NCBI GenBank assembly: GCA_046160625.1
Contig: JBJXGZ010000044.1
Location: 1 to 64,000, forward strand
Origin: M3007 sp046160625
Lineage (GTDB): Bacteria > Bacteroidota > Bacteroidia > Chitinophagales > Saprospiraceae
DNA: 64,000 bases
Direction of reading: 5' to 3'
Shown piece by piece: positions 17,280 to 25,849 of this stretch. The first letter of the stretch is position 1, and every line of letters starts with the position of its first letter. Under the pieces are notes generated by a model. The model made no database searches, was not told the DNA's origin, and saw only the letters and a program-made list of their open reading frames with translations. The translations under genes and the position numbers were made by a program.

Positions 17280-20198
17280 TTATTCAATCACAAATTCCCG
17301 CTCCACGGTTTTTCCGCTTTTTTCGAACACCAAAGTATAAACACCTTTTTGGAGGTATCGTTTTCCGGTGTCAGCCTTTTCGATATCCAACAACTTTTTT
17401 GAGTCTTTCTGGGCGGCTTGAAGTGCTTCAAGATATTTTTTCAATACATCCTCCTTGAAGTCAAGTGTAAAGTTCCACTTATTGAGGCCTTTTGAGCAGT
17501 CAATCTGCCCACTGTTCAACATCAATCCGCTTTCCTTGTGTTTCAGCAACCACGATGCTTTTCCTGCTGTTTTGGCGAAAAACCAAATGGGAAATTCCGG
17601 GTCTTTCGCTTCTTTGTATGGTTGCTTTTTGCCCCAGTTTTTCGAAAACTTTTTCTTTTTCAAGTCAAAAACCTGAATATCTGCAAGCAATGCTTCGAGC
17701 GTCAATTTCTGAATATTGGAAATGTCGGCCTTAAACATGGATCGTCCGTGGGTGCCAATGACCAACTCGTTCGCTTTAGCTTGGATAGCAAGGTCATGGA
17801 CGGGCACATCAGGAAAGTCGGCGCTCAGGGTCTGAAAGGATTGACCGGCATCCAGCGATACATAAACATTGTGATCTGTGCCGACATAAAGGATATTGGC
17901 ATTTGAAGGATCTTCAATCACCACATTGATTGGTTCGAATGGCAGATCCAAGCCAAGGCGTTCCCAATGTTGACCATAATCTTGCGAAACATATAGGTAG
18001 GGCGTGAAATCATCCCAGCGATAGCCATTCAACGCTGCATACACTCGCCCGCGCTCATGGGAAGAGGCTTGCACCCGGCTCACCCAGAGGTTTTGGATCA
18101 AACTATCAGAAATCTTTGTCCAGGTTTCGCCCCCATCGCGGGTAACATGGATAAGGCCGTCATCAGAACCTGCATAGAGCAGGCCAAATTTCAAAGGACT
18201 TTCGCAGATGCTCGTGAGTGTTCCATAGGGCACATTTCCAGCCTTTCCGCCCAATGTAAGCTCACCCGAAATGGCTTCCCAGTCGTTGCCTTTGTTGAAG
18301 GATCGGTAAACCTTGTTTGCACCAAAATACAACACGTCCTGCTGGTGGCGGCTGAGCCAAATAGGACTTTGCCAATTGAACCTAAGCGGTCTTTCGCCCA
18401 ACTCGTGTTTGGGAGTGATTGGCTTTGTATCGCCTGTTAATTTATTGATTCTGAAATAATTGCCAAATTGAAAGCCCGTGTAGACGGTGTTGTTGTCGCG
18501 GGAATCTACTTGTATCTGCATCCCATCGCCTCCAATAAGTTCCTTATACGGGTATTGCCCCGTTTGATGCCAACCGGTAGAGGCTTCGTAATAGCTGGAA
18601 CCGACCCAGACACCGTTGTCCTGTGCACCGCCGTAAACATTGTACGGTTCGGCCTCGTCGGTCGTGATTGCATAGAATTGCCCGACCGCAGGAGTATTGC
18701 ATTTAGCCCAGGAATCGCCGTTGTCCCAGGAAATATTAAGCCCACCGTCGTTGCCATTCACGAGATGGCCGGGGCGAGCGGGGTTGAGCCAGAGTGCGTG
18801 GTGATCAACGTGCACGTTATCGCCGTTGATGTTCTTCCAGGATTTGCCTCCATCGTCGGAACGGATGATAAAAAATCCGATCATATACACCTTGTCTGCA
18901 TCTTCTGGCAGACAACGCACATTGGCAAAGTAGTAGCCATAAGTAAAGTACATCTGCTCAATGTCATTGTCATGGGTACGCTTCCAGGTTGTGCCGCCAT
19001 CGTCAGAACGATAGAGTTCAGCGCCGATGAAATCAGTCTCAAACAAACGGCTGTTTGCATCTTCGAGATATTCAACGAGTGCATTGGGTTTGAGTTTGTC
19101 TTTCTCAACCAAGCCCTTGATTTTCTTGGCATTGTATTTTTCGGGGAAATCATTTTGCTTCAAATATTCCCCTATTTTCTCATCGGATAGTTTCAAAAAA
19201 TCCTCCTTTGAAATGCTGCGCAACTGGTCTTTTGTCAAAACATCCTCTTTGGGCTTATCTACCTTTTTAGGTTTGGAATTTTGATTGTCCAGGCAGGCAT
19301 ACAGCACCGTTTTTCCATTTTTCTTACCGGCGGAAAGCCCGATGCGACCAATTTTTTCGCCTGTTGGGAACCCGCTTGCCGGGGTGCTGGATTTGGACCA
19401 GGTGCTGCCGCCATCGGTGCTTTTCCAGATACCTGATCCCTCCCCTGCCCCATCGAAATCCCAGGCACGGCGACTGCGCTCCCAGGTAGCAGCAAAAAGC
19501 GTTATTGCATCATTTTTATCCGCCGAAGCCTCAGCATAGGAGGATGGGTCAATTACAAGATCAATACCACCACTGTTTTCGTTGACAAACAGGGTTTTTT
19601 GCCAGGTTTTTCCTCCGTCGGTGGTTTTGAAAATACCTCGCTCGGCATTGGGAGAGTAGAGGTGCCCCAAAACAGCTACCCAAAGCGTGTTTGGGTCTGA
19701 GGGGTGAAGCACAATGCGTGCGATGTGGTGACTTTCAGGCAGGCCGCGCCAATCCCAGGTTTTGCCGTTGTCGGCGCTACGATAGAGGCCCGTGCCTGCG
19801 TAGGAGGAGCGGCTGCTATTTGCTTCGCCTGTGCCGACCCAAAGGACACGGTTGTTCCAATCCACGGCGATATCGCCAATGGTCATGCTGGCTTCGTGGT
19901 CGAAAATTGGGTCGAATTTAGTGCCATTGCTCGTGCTGTGCCAAAGACCGCCGGAAGCATAGGCGACATAAATTTCAGTAGGATCGGCCGGATTTACGTC
20001 CAGATCGGTGATACGGCAGGAAAAAACCGAAGGGCCGATGTTGATCGGGCTGACCGAGGAGAGCAAAGAATTGTTTTTTAGCAGTTTGCGCTGCTCAAAA
20101 CCTTTCAGGCGAGCGTCGGCTGGTGTGGCCGGAGGCTGGGCGTTAACGATGAAGGATGAACTAAAAACTAAGAGGACAAGGGTTAGGTATTTCCGCAT
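17280..20198 (-). CDS. Exported Asp-box (BNR/sortilin-like) beta-propeller protein
   Basis: A 972-residue exported protein (signal 1-20, VNAQ). At least six Asp-box motifs of the SxDxGxTW type are visible (SADNGKTWDW, TTDGGKTWQ, STDGGSTWSK, SDDGGTTWKR, SDDGGKSWKN, TRDGGETWTK), as in sialidase-like and Vps10/sortilin propellers. A helical lysine-rich insert lies near 305-385. The C-terminal region (about 830-972) is a small beta domain ending VEREFVIE, without a recognisable T9SS sorting signal. Catalytic sialidase residues are not evident, so a binding or structural role is as likely as an enzyme. An odd SSYAEASADK peptide at residues 219-228 is described separately. Confidence 0.8.
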   Translation of the reverse strand: MRKYLTLVLLVFSSSFIVNAQPPATPADARLKGFEQRKLLKNNSLLSSVSPINIGPSVFSCRITDLDVNPADPTEIYVAYASGGLWHSTSNGTKFDPIFDHEASMTIGDIAVDWNNRVLWVGTGEANSSRSSYAGTGLYRSADNGKTWDWRGLPESHHIARIVLHPSDPNTLWVAVLGHLYSPNAERGIFKTTDGGKTWQKTLFVNENSGGIDLVIDPSSYAEASADKNDAITLFAATWERSRRAWDFDGAGEGSGIWKSTDGGSTWSKSSTPASGFPTGEKIGRIGLSAGKKNGKTVLYACLDNQNSKPKKVDKPKEDVLTKDQLRSISKEDFLKLSDEKIGEYLKQNDFPEKYNAKKIKGLVEKDKLKPNALVEYLEDANSRLFETDFIGAELYRSDDGGTTWKRTHDNDIEQMYFTYGYYFANVRCLPEDADKVYMIGFFIIRSDDGGKSWKNINGDNVHVDHHALWLNPARPGHLVNGNDGGLNISWDNGDSWAKCNTPAVGQFYAITTDEAEPYNVYGGAQDNGVWVGSSYYEASTGWHQTGQYPYKELIGGDGMQIQVDSRDNNTVYTGFQFGNYFRINKLTGDTKPITPKHELGERPLRFNWQSPIWLSRHQQDVLYFGANKVYRSFNKGNDWEAISGELTLGGKAGNVPYGTLTSICESPLKFGLLYAGSDDGLIHVTRDGGETWTKISDSLIQNLWVSRVQASSHERGRVYAALNGYRWDDFTPYLYVSQDYGQHWERLGLDLPFEPINVVIEDPSNANILYVGTDHNVYVSLDAGQSFQTLSADFPDVPVHDLAIQAKANELVIGTHGRSMFKADISNIQKLTLEALLADIQVFDLKKKKFSKNWGKKQPYKEAKDPEFPIWFFAKTAGKASWLLKHKESGLMLNSGQIDCSKGLNKWNFTLDFKEDVLKKYLEALQAAQKDSKKLLDIEKADTGKRYLQKGVYTLVFEKSGKTVEREFVIE
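19515..19544 (-). repeat. Possible short insertion element inside the propeller gene
   Basis: The minus strand encodes SSYAEASADK between VIDP and NDAITLF, at a point where Asp-box proteins usually run directly from strand to strand. The DNA is a quasi-palindrome bounded by ATCC and GGAT. The peptide reads like an in-frame, low-complexity insertion. I could not compare with a relative lacking it, so this is tentative. Confidence 0.35.
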
Positions 20199-20303
20199 TG
20201 TGATGAAATATTTTGCGGAAGGTACGGCGAGCCTTGGAATTGGATAAATTGGAAAGGATTTGAGTCTTCTGTAACCTGTATCAAGTGTAAAAACCCTTGT
20301 TTT

Positions 20304-20945
20304 TTACTCATTTATGAATTGATACCCTCCTTTCGTAGCGCCCCATACCTGTTTTCCTGTTGCATCAAATCCTTGATCCCAGGATTCAAGAAATCCCTTT
20401 TTTAAGGTAATTTTTGTGGTAGCGTATTTTGCACCTCGTAATTCAGACGGACATTTTTCACCGTCTGTACCGCCTTGATATATTCCATTGCGTTGATACA
20501 TGGTTACAGTACACCCGTCTTTTAATTCAATCATTTCAGGACTTAGTGCCTGTCTTTTTTTTGAGTCATTTTGTAACCCTATGAAATTTTCCTGAAGTTT
20601 AATGGTGTATATATCGCTTGTAAAAGTCCCTTTTGATGGATGGCTTAATTTATAGACCCTTTGACGATATGGTTTGTCTTTTTTAGACGCCAACGCTTGT
20701 TCAACATAAAGCCAAATTGCATCATTTTTATCTTCCCAAATCCTGGACATAGAAAGACTGATGTGGAGATAGTTACTATCTATTTCAGATTGTTTTTTAC
20801 TGGAAAAATCGCCCATTAAAAGGGAGGCAAATCTTTGTAAATCCTTATCATCAATAGGTTTAACAGCATTCTTTGTTGTTGCACATCCAATTGATAAGGC
20901 CGTGAATAGTAATAAAATTGCTTTGCTGATTCTGTTTGCTTGCAT
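20304..20945 (-). CDS. CpcT/CpeT-like lipoprotein
   Basis: A 213-residue lipoprotein (signal to SIGC at about 20). The C-terminal half carries the CpcT/CpeT (DUF1001) signature: GCTVTMYQRNGIYQGGTDG, then EKCPSELRGAKYATTKITL and SWDQGFDATGKQVWGATKGG. In cyanobacteria this family attaches bilins to phycobiliproteins. Here there is no phycobiliprotein, and the protein is exported, so another lipocalin-like ligand role is likely. The gene is the first of an AT-rich group of minus-strand genes. Function in Bacteroidota unknown. Confidence 0.75.
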   Translation of the reverse strand: MQANRISKAILLLFTALSIGCATTKNAVKPIDDKDLQRFASLLMGDFSSKKQSEIDSNYLHISLSMSRIWEDKNDAIWLYVEQALASKKDKPYRQRVYKLSHPSKGTFTSDIYTIKLQENFIGLQNDSKKRQALSPEMIELKDGCTVTMYQRNGIYQGGTDGEKCPSELRGAKYATTKITLKKGFLESWDQGFDATGKQVWGATKGGYQFINE

Positions 20946-21110
20946 GGTGTGTGCTATTTATTTAGGGTTGTTTATTTTTGGCGCGAACAATGTGGCAGGT
21001 CGGAATGCGGGGGGCAGGACACCTACATACTAATGACAATGCTTTTTATTCTGTTTGCTGTAATCTTGATGAAAACATCAAACGTGGCAGAGGCGAGGCT
21101 AGCTTAATAT

Positions 21111-22070
21111 TTAATCTAAAATTAGTTTTAAATTTTTCAATACTTCATCATGATTTATATGGTGTCCTTTTATAAGTGTAGTTTTTTCAAGGATTTCAAT
21201 AGACTTTCTAGCATATTCTTTCCAACCTTCTTTATTTCTTATCCTCAAAAACTCCGCCTTTGCAAAATAACCAAATGGAAATCTAGGGTTAGACAAAATA
21301 GTGCTATCTATATAGTTTTCAATTTCGTCTCCGTCCTTAAGTAATACAGTTTTTCCTTCTACAAAGAAAATATTGTGCATTCGCTTACTTAATTCGCTCG
21401 TTATAGAAATAGTACCACTACTTTTAATTCCAGGCAATCCAAAAATATCAAGATTTGCAATATCTGAATATTCTATAATTGCATCAACCTTAGTTTTTAA
21501 TTCAACTATTTCTTTGTCTTTTTTATCAAGCCGATCATTTATGTTTTCGAGAATATTAGCATTAACAATACCAAATTGATTCTCAAAGGCGTATTTGTCC
21601 AACATTCCCTTTACTTTAGTTTCGAAAATTAAAGAAGAATAAAGCTCTTTTTCAGAAAACCTAAGGACTGGAAAAACCATTTTGGAAAGTGCATCTTCTC
21701 CAATAATTTTCACACATTCAGTTTGAAGTTCAATGAAATCAGACATTGGAGACGTTTTAAAATTACCAAAAATTACATAGTTAACCTTTAGTACTCTTAA
21801 AATTTCAACATCATTTTGATGCAAATCATTAAATAAGTTTTTATCTTCTTTTCTTATTTCAAAAACCTCGTTTATTCTACTCCTTTCAACAAGCATTGGA
21901 GGTGTATTTATGCCGGAAATGATACTTTCAAAACTTCTCCTAAAATCAATTCCTTTTGGAAAAGGTTCATTATTCCAATGAAAGTCACGACAATAAACTC
22001 CAACAGAGTTTTGGGATTTGCAAAAAGAAGTTGCAATTATTACAATTAGAATACTTAATGATATTTTCAT
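21111..22070 (-). CDS. Exported protein with a possible CsgG/TolB-like N-terminal domain
   Basis: A 319-residue protein with a signal peptide (1-19). The N-terminal region includes PPMLVERSRINEVFEIRKE followed by ILRVLKVNYVIFGNF, a pattern seen in CsgG/TolB-N-like domains ('vERs.i..v... ... l.vdyvi.G.f'). A coiled-coil segment lies near 170-195 (ENINDRLDKKDKEIVELKTKVD), and the C-terminus (245-319) looks like a TPR-type helical region. The coding sequence is strongly AT-rich compared with neighbours. It lies 4 bp after an upstream gene and is probably cotranscribed with it. Function unknown. Confidence 0.6.
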   Translation of the reverse strand: MKISLSILIVIIATSFCKSQNSVGVYCRDFHWNNEPFPKGIDFRRSFESIISGINTPPMLVERSRINEVFEIRKEDKNLFNDLHQNDVEILRVLKVNYVIFGNFKTSPMSDFIELQTECVKIIGEDALSKMVFPVLRFSEKELYSSLIFETKVKGMLDKYAFENQFGIVNANILENINDRLDKKDKEIVELKTKVDAIIEYSDIANLDIFGLPGIKSSGTISITSELSKRMHNIFFVEGKTVLLKDGDEIENYIDSTILSNPRFPFGYFAKAEFLRIRNKEGWKEYARKSIEILEKTTLIKGHHINHDEVLKNLKLILD

Positions 22071-22074
22071 AGAA

Positions 22075-22806
22075 TTAATTACAGTTTGGAATTATTCTTC
22101 CTCCAATTTTTGAAACTGATTTAGAATCAAAAACCATTGACACATTGCATGTGTCGTTTGAATTAGTTATTATTAAAATATATTGATTTTGACTAGAATT
22201 TGGCGTTATCATAACCCTTGGGTTATATTTTGTTGAACTTGTTGATATTTTTGCTTTTTGATTATTGATATAAATTTCTTTGTACCCATTAGTTTTGGCT
22301 GAAAGTTGTATAGGAATCTCTAATTCCTTTTCATTATCAATGTTCTTATTAACCTCTGGATGAACTTGATGGGCTTGTGTTTTCATTGCATTTTCATAAA
22401 ACTTTTCTACCCTATCTAAAATTCCCATCTCTAGCCTTTTCTTTTCTGGTTCATCTAATGGCATTTGATTATAAAGGCTTATTTTTCCACAAATATCAAT
22501 TACCAAAGAATTCCAGTTTTCAACGAAATTCTTTTCATAAATAGTCTTATCAGAAATAATTTTTTCGGAATAGTTATCCAGTTTAGCGCGTATATCAACA
22601 TCAATATTGGCTTTACCTATTTTTTTTAGATAGGTATCTAACTGTCCTCCTAAATCAAAAAAAGCATCAACATCATTTAGATTCTTTGTATTTATTTCTG
22701 TAATACTCGATATGGTCTTGTATGGACAGTCAACATTATTCATGCGGCAATTGCATAATATTAAAAAAAATAATCCTACTAAAATTTTTATTGAGCCACT
22801 CTTCAT
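22075..22806 (-). CDS. AT-rich putative lipoprotein, unknown
   Basis: A 243-residue protein with a short hydrophobic leader (ILVGLFFLILCNC) ending in Cys residues, one of which could be a lipidation site. A helical middle (50-150) is followed by a beta-rich end with KYNPRVMITPNSSQNQYILIIT. No family is recognised. It is 4 bp upstream of the CsgG/TolB-like gene and shares its AT-rich base use, so the two probably form a unit acquired together. Confidence 0.6.
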   Translation of the reverse strand: MKSGSIKILVGLFFLILCNCRMNNVDCPYKTISSITEINTKNLNDVDAFFDLGGQLDTYLKKIGKANIDVDIRAKLDNYSEKIISDKTIYEKNFVENWNSLVIDICGKISLYNQMPLDEPEKKRLEMGILDRVEKFYENAMKTQAHQVHPEVNKNIDNEKELEIPIQLSAKTNGYKEIYINNQKAKISTSSTKYNPRVMITPNSSQNQYILIITNSNDTCNVSMVFDSKSVSKIGGRIIPNCN

Positions 22807-22946
22807 GATAAATATATTTTCAATAACAAAAAGATTTTTCCGGTAGCAAAATCCTCAGCAGCATCAAAAACCTTGGTGCGAAATCAAATTTAGCAGATCA
22901 GCGCTTGCGGATATTAGCTAGAACGCCAACATAAAAAAAATGCGCA

Positions 22947-23717
22947 CTATCCCTTCCCCTCCACCTCATCCAAAAACGCCTCCAAAAACTTATTAAACTC
23001 CGCCGGCTTTTCCATCATGGGCGCGTGGCCGCATTGATCGAGCATGTGGAGTTGGGCGTTCTCAATCAAGTCCCTGAATTTTTCTCCTACAAAAGGCGGA
23101 GTCACTATATCCTGCAGACCCCAGATAAGCAGCGTGGGGGCCTTGATCTTATGGAGTTTGTCGCCGATGTTGTGCCGCACGGCCGACTTGGCCGTGGCCA
23201 CCACCCGGATGGCCTTGCCGCGGTCGTTCACGATGCTGAACACCTCGTCCACCAATTCCTTGCTGGCCACGGCAGGGTCATAGAAAGTGGCTGCAGTTTT
23301 GGTCTTGATGTATTCGTAATCGCCGCGTTTCGGGAATGCCGTGCCGAAAGCACTCTCGTACAATCCGGAACTTCCGGTAAGTATCAAAGAAGCGATGCGT
23401 TCTGGATGGCCAATCACGTACAGCAGCGCCACGTGGCCGCCCAGCGAATTTCCCAGGACGTGTACCTTGTCATATCCTTTGTATTCTACAAACTTGTCCA
23501 CAAAATCCACCAATCCCGCTACCGAAACCTGAAAAATGGGTAATTCATAAATGGGTAAAAGCGGAATCACCACATTGTGTTTATGGGAAAAGTGATTGAC
23601 CAGGTCCTCAAAATTGCTAAGTGCTCCGAACAAGCCATGCAACAACATGAGCGGTGTGCCGTCACCGCCCGTTTCGATGTATTTAAAACCTTCTTCTTCT
23701 TTGATCTGGAAATTCAT
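22947..23717 (-). CDS. Alpha/beta hydrolase
   Basis: A 256-residue hydrolase starting MNFQIKEEEGFKYIETGGDG. The catalytic triad is visible: the nucleophile elbow GNSLGGH (Ser91), the acid in IWGLQDIVTP (Asp203) and His231 in QCGHAPMMEKP. The oxyanion motif is LLHGLFG. The size and single-domain layout fit meta-cleavage-hydrolase or esterase relatives, and the substrate cannot be named. No signal peptide, so cytoplasmic. The longer frame upstream adds 24 residues without homology. Confidence 0.88.
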   Translation of the reverse strand: MNFQIKEEEGFKYIETGGDGTPLMLLHGLFGALSNFEDLVNHFSHKHNVVIPLLPIYELPIFQVSVAGLVDFVDKFVEYKGYDKVHVLGNSLGGHVALLYVIGHPERIASLILTGSSGLYESAFGTAFPKRGDYEYIKTKTAATFYDPAVASKELVDEVFSIVNDRGKAIRVVATAKSAVRHNIGDKLHKIKAPTLLIWGLQDIVTPPFVGEKFRDLIENAQLHMLDQCGHAPMMEKPAEFNKFLEAFLDEVEGKG

Positions 23718-23826
23718 GCGCGGGATGTTTCTGATTGATTCGAGAATAGGTTTTGAAGGGATATGGGCAAAAGTAGAAAAAAGCGGCAACTAAGACTCTG
23801 TATAGAAAAACCTGTGACAGGTATTA

Positions 23827-23932
23827 TTTTTTGACAGGATTTACAGGATAAACAGGATGGGTGACTCCAACATGTCGGCGAAGCCGACAATCATTATTAA
23901 ATCCTGTTTATCCTGTAAATCCTGTCAAAAAA
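23827..23932. repeat. Perfect 32-bp inverted repeat with nested hairpin
   Basis: Arms 23827-23858 and 23901-23932 are perfectly complementary (32 of 32). Each consists of an ACAGGAT-type word repeated about three times (GACAGGAT, TACAGGAT, AACAGGAT). The 42-nt interior holds a second perfect hairpin, TGTCGGC-GAA-GCCGACA (23873-23889). The element sits between the hydrolase start and the 3' end of ctaA, ending 7 bp before the ctaA stop. Confidence 0.9.
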
Positions 23933-23938
23933 CCTTAT

Positions 23939-25009
23939 CTAGTCAAGTTTGGGTTTGCGCAATTGATAGCATATCCACAGCACCACGCTCAACAACACCA
24001 CTGCACCTGCCTGATGTGCCACGCCCAGATCAACCGGAATACTGGCCTTACAATTGATCACGGTGAAGATACCGAGCAGCACCTGAACACCTACCGCCGC
24101 CAACATCCACCAGGCGCTGCGCCTTAAAAGTGGTGAAATGTTTTCCTTCAAAATTTTCCACACAAAGTACAACACCATGCCTGTTAGTAGGTAAGCCGTA
24201 TTTCGGTGCAAAAAATGGATCAGCGCCGGCATAAAGGGATTGGTGTCATAGTGGATAAAACTATCTGAGACCCAATGACTTCCGTCCAGTAAAACCGAGG
24301 GCAAATATTCCCCGTTCATATCAGGCCAGGTCGGGAAAAATAGCCCGGCTTTCGAGCCTGACATGATGGCGCCCAGGGCAATCTGGAAAAATACCACCCC
24401 AAATATTATCCACGCAAAACGACGAAATCGGAGACTTGAAAAAACGGGCAATTTGGGGGAAGCCGCTAAAAACCAGGTCCAAAGCAGGTAGGTAAAAATG
24501 ACCAGAGCCAAGCAGAGGTGGAGCGTCAGATTGTAAGCGTTTACCCATGGTCTTTTGATGAGTCCACTCGCCACCATCGCCCATCCAAAAAAACCTTCAA
24601 GGCCAGCCAGGCCCACCACCATCAACATCCTTGGCAACAAGCGCCTAGACATCATTCCCCGCCACAAAAACCAGGCAAAAGGGATGACAAAAACAAAGAA
24701 CATCAGCCGGGCCCACAAGCGGTGAAAGTATTCCCAGAAGTAAATGAACTTAAAATCGCCCAGCGACATTCCCTGGTTAATCTTCTGGTATTGAGGAGTT
24801 TGTTTATATAGTTCCAACTCCGCTAGCCAGTCGGATTCATTTAGCGGTGGGATGCTACCGGTCACGATCTCCCAACGGGTTATACTCAATCCGCTACCGG
24901 TAAGGCGCGTTACGCCGCCAATAATGATCTGCATAAAGATCATGACCAGCCCGGTGATCAGCCAGATTTTGACCGCGCGGGAAATGTTGAAATCGTCTGT
25001 GAAACGCAT
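23939..25009 (-). CDS. ctaA: Heme A synthase (COX15/CtaA)
   Basis: A 356-residue membrane protein starting MRFTDDFNISRAVKIWLITG, with about eight membrane segments. The conserved GGVTRLTGSGLSITRWEIVTG motif and the WLAELELYKQTPQYQ loop mark the COX15-type branch. Heme-ligand histidines appear in EYFHRLWARL, LTLHLCLAL, FLHRNTAYL and GVAHQAGAV. The enzyme oxidises the methyl group of heme O to make heme A for cytochrome oxidase. Related genes are not next to it. A hairpin array lies just upstream of the start. Confidence 0.95.
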   Translation of the reverse strand: MRFTDDFNISRAVKIWLITGLVMIFMQIIIGGVTRLTGSGLSITRWEIVTGSIPPLNESDWLAELELYKQTPQYQKINQGMSLGDFKFIYFWEYFHRLWARLMFFVFVIPFAWFLWRGMMSRRLLPRMLMVVGLAGLEGFFGWAMVASGLIKRPWVNAYNLTLHLCLALVIFTYLLWTWFLAASPKLPVFSSLRFRRFAWIIFGVVFFQIALGAIMSGSKAGLFFPTWPDMNGEYLPSVLLDGSHWVSDSFIHYDTNPFMPALIHFLHRNTAYLLTGMVLYFVWKILKENISPLLRRSAWWMLAAVGVQVLLGIFTVINCKASIPVDLGVAHQAGAVVLLSVVLWICYQLRKPKLD

Positions 25010-25041
25010 TATAAAAAGGGAGTTTGTTGTGCTAAGTGTTA

Positions 25042-25127
25042 TTTTTTGAAACACATAGGAACATAGGACACATAGAGGGGCCGGGTATAAAAACTATGTG
25101 TTCTATGTGCCTATGTGTTTCAAAAAA
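25042..25127. repeat. ACATAGGA-word inverted repeat upstream of ctaA
   Basis: Arms 25042-25075 and 25094-25127 (34 nt) pair with two mismatches. Each arm repeats an ACACATAGG/ACATAGGA word and ends in a six-base T or A run. It begins 33 bp upstream of the ctaA start, so the transcript leader of ctaA may carry it, and it borders the candidate origin region. Confidence 0.9.
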
Positions 25128-25849
25128 ATAAAGATGTGTTCATCCAACTATCAGTATTTCTCAAACTTAAAACAAAAGTAGAACCGTTCAGGCTTTAAGT
25201 TTTCCATCCTTGACTCCTTTCTATGAAATTTAGATGGTTTAAAAAAATCCCCCTGCGGGCATCATAAGGGCTGTTAGTTTGTGGATAACGCTGTAACATT
25301 ATATAAAGAAAGTGCTACCAATAGAAGTTACCAGCTTTGCCAACAGATTGCCCACAAGAAAGGGTTTTTATAATCAAGCACTTGCCGATTTTTCAACACC
25401 CAAACCTGCAAACGTTTAGAAACAGGGTGTGAGATTTTTACGAAAGAGGCGTGTTGTTAACCCGTGTTTGCGGGTGTGGGCTTTTGCACAACACATGGTC
25501 TGCTTGTAGGTTTTCAACCTCGCCTTGAGTGTACTGTTGTGAAAACTTGTGCATGAATGAAGGGTTATACACACTCCATTCCAACAATATCACTTTTTCA
25601 AAACCACTGTAAATCAAGGGAGTAGATGCACTGAAAAAAGCGACTGTTGATAAGTGTTTAAAACAAAAAATATTTTAACGCAATAGGTTGATTATGAGTG
25701 AAATGGATAATTTATAATCATGTGTTTCCAATTTTAATTTTGTAAAATTAATTGAATGATTGAATGTATTTGGTAAATGGTAAAACAATCCGACTCAAGC
25801 AATCATGTAAGAAAGCCCCATCGGGGGGACAACGTATTTATTTTTATCC
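25128..25849. other. oriC: Candidate replication origin (DnaA-box cluster)
   Basis: About 720 bp without a gene. It holds TGTGGATAA (25280-25288) and TTATACACA (25565-25573), both exact TTATNCACA matches (one reversed), TTTTGCACA (25482-25490, relaxed TTWTNCACA), and single-mismatch boxes TGTGCATGA (25548-25556) and TGTTGATAA (25644-25652). An AT-rich stretch follows (about 25655-25790), suitable for unwinding. Two parS-like sites lie 3 kb away and dnaN 16 kb away. dnaA is not here, which is not unusual in Bacteroidota. Assignment is from box clustering only. Confidence 0.6.

Noticed and set aside
18468..19190. 240-codon plus-strand frame opposite the propeller gene
   Set aside because: It is antisense to a well-supported CDS with Asp-box motifs, and its translation shows no motif.
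23425..23445. GCCACGTGGCC as a third parS site
   Set aside because: Only the CACGTG core matches; the flanks lack TGTT/AACA and it is inside the hydrolase gene.
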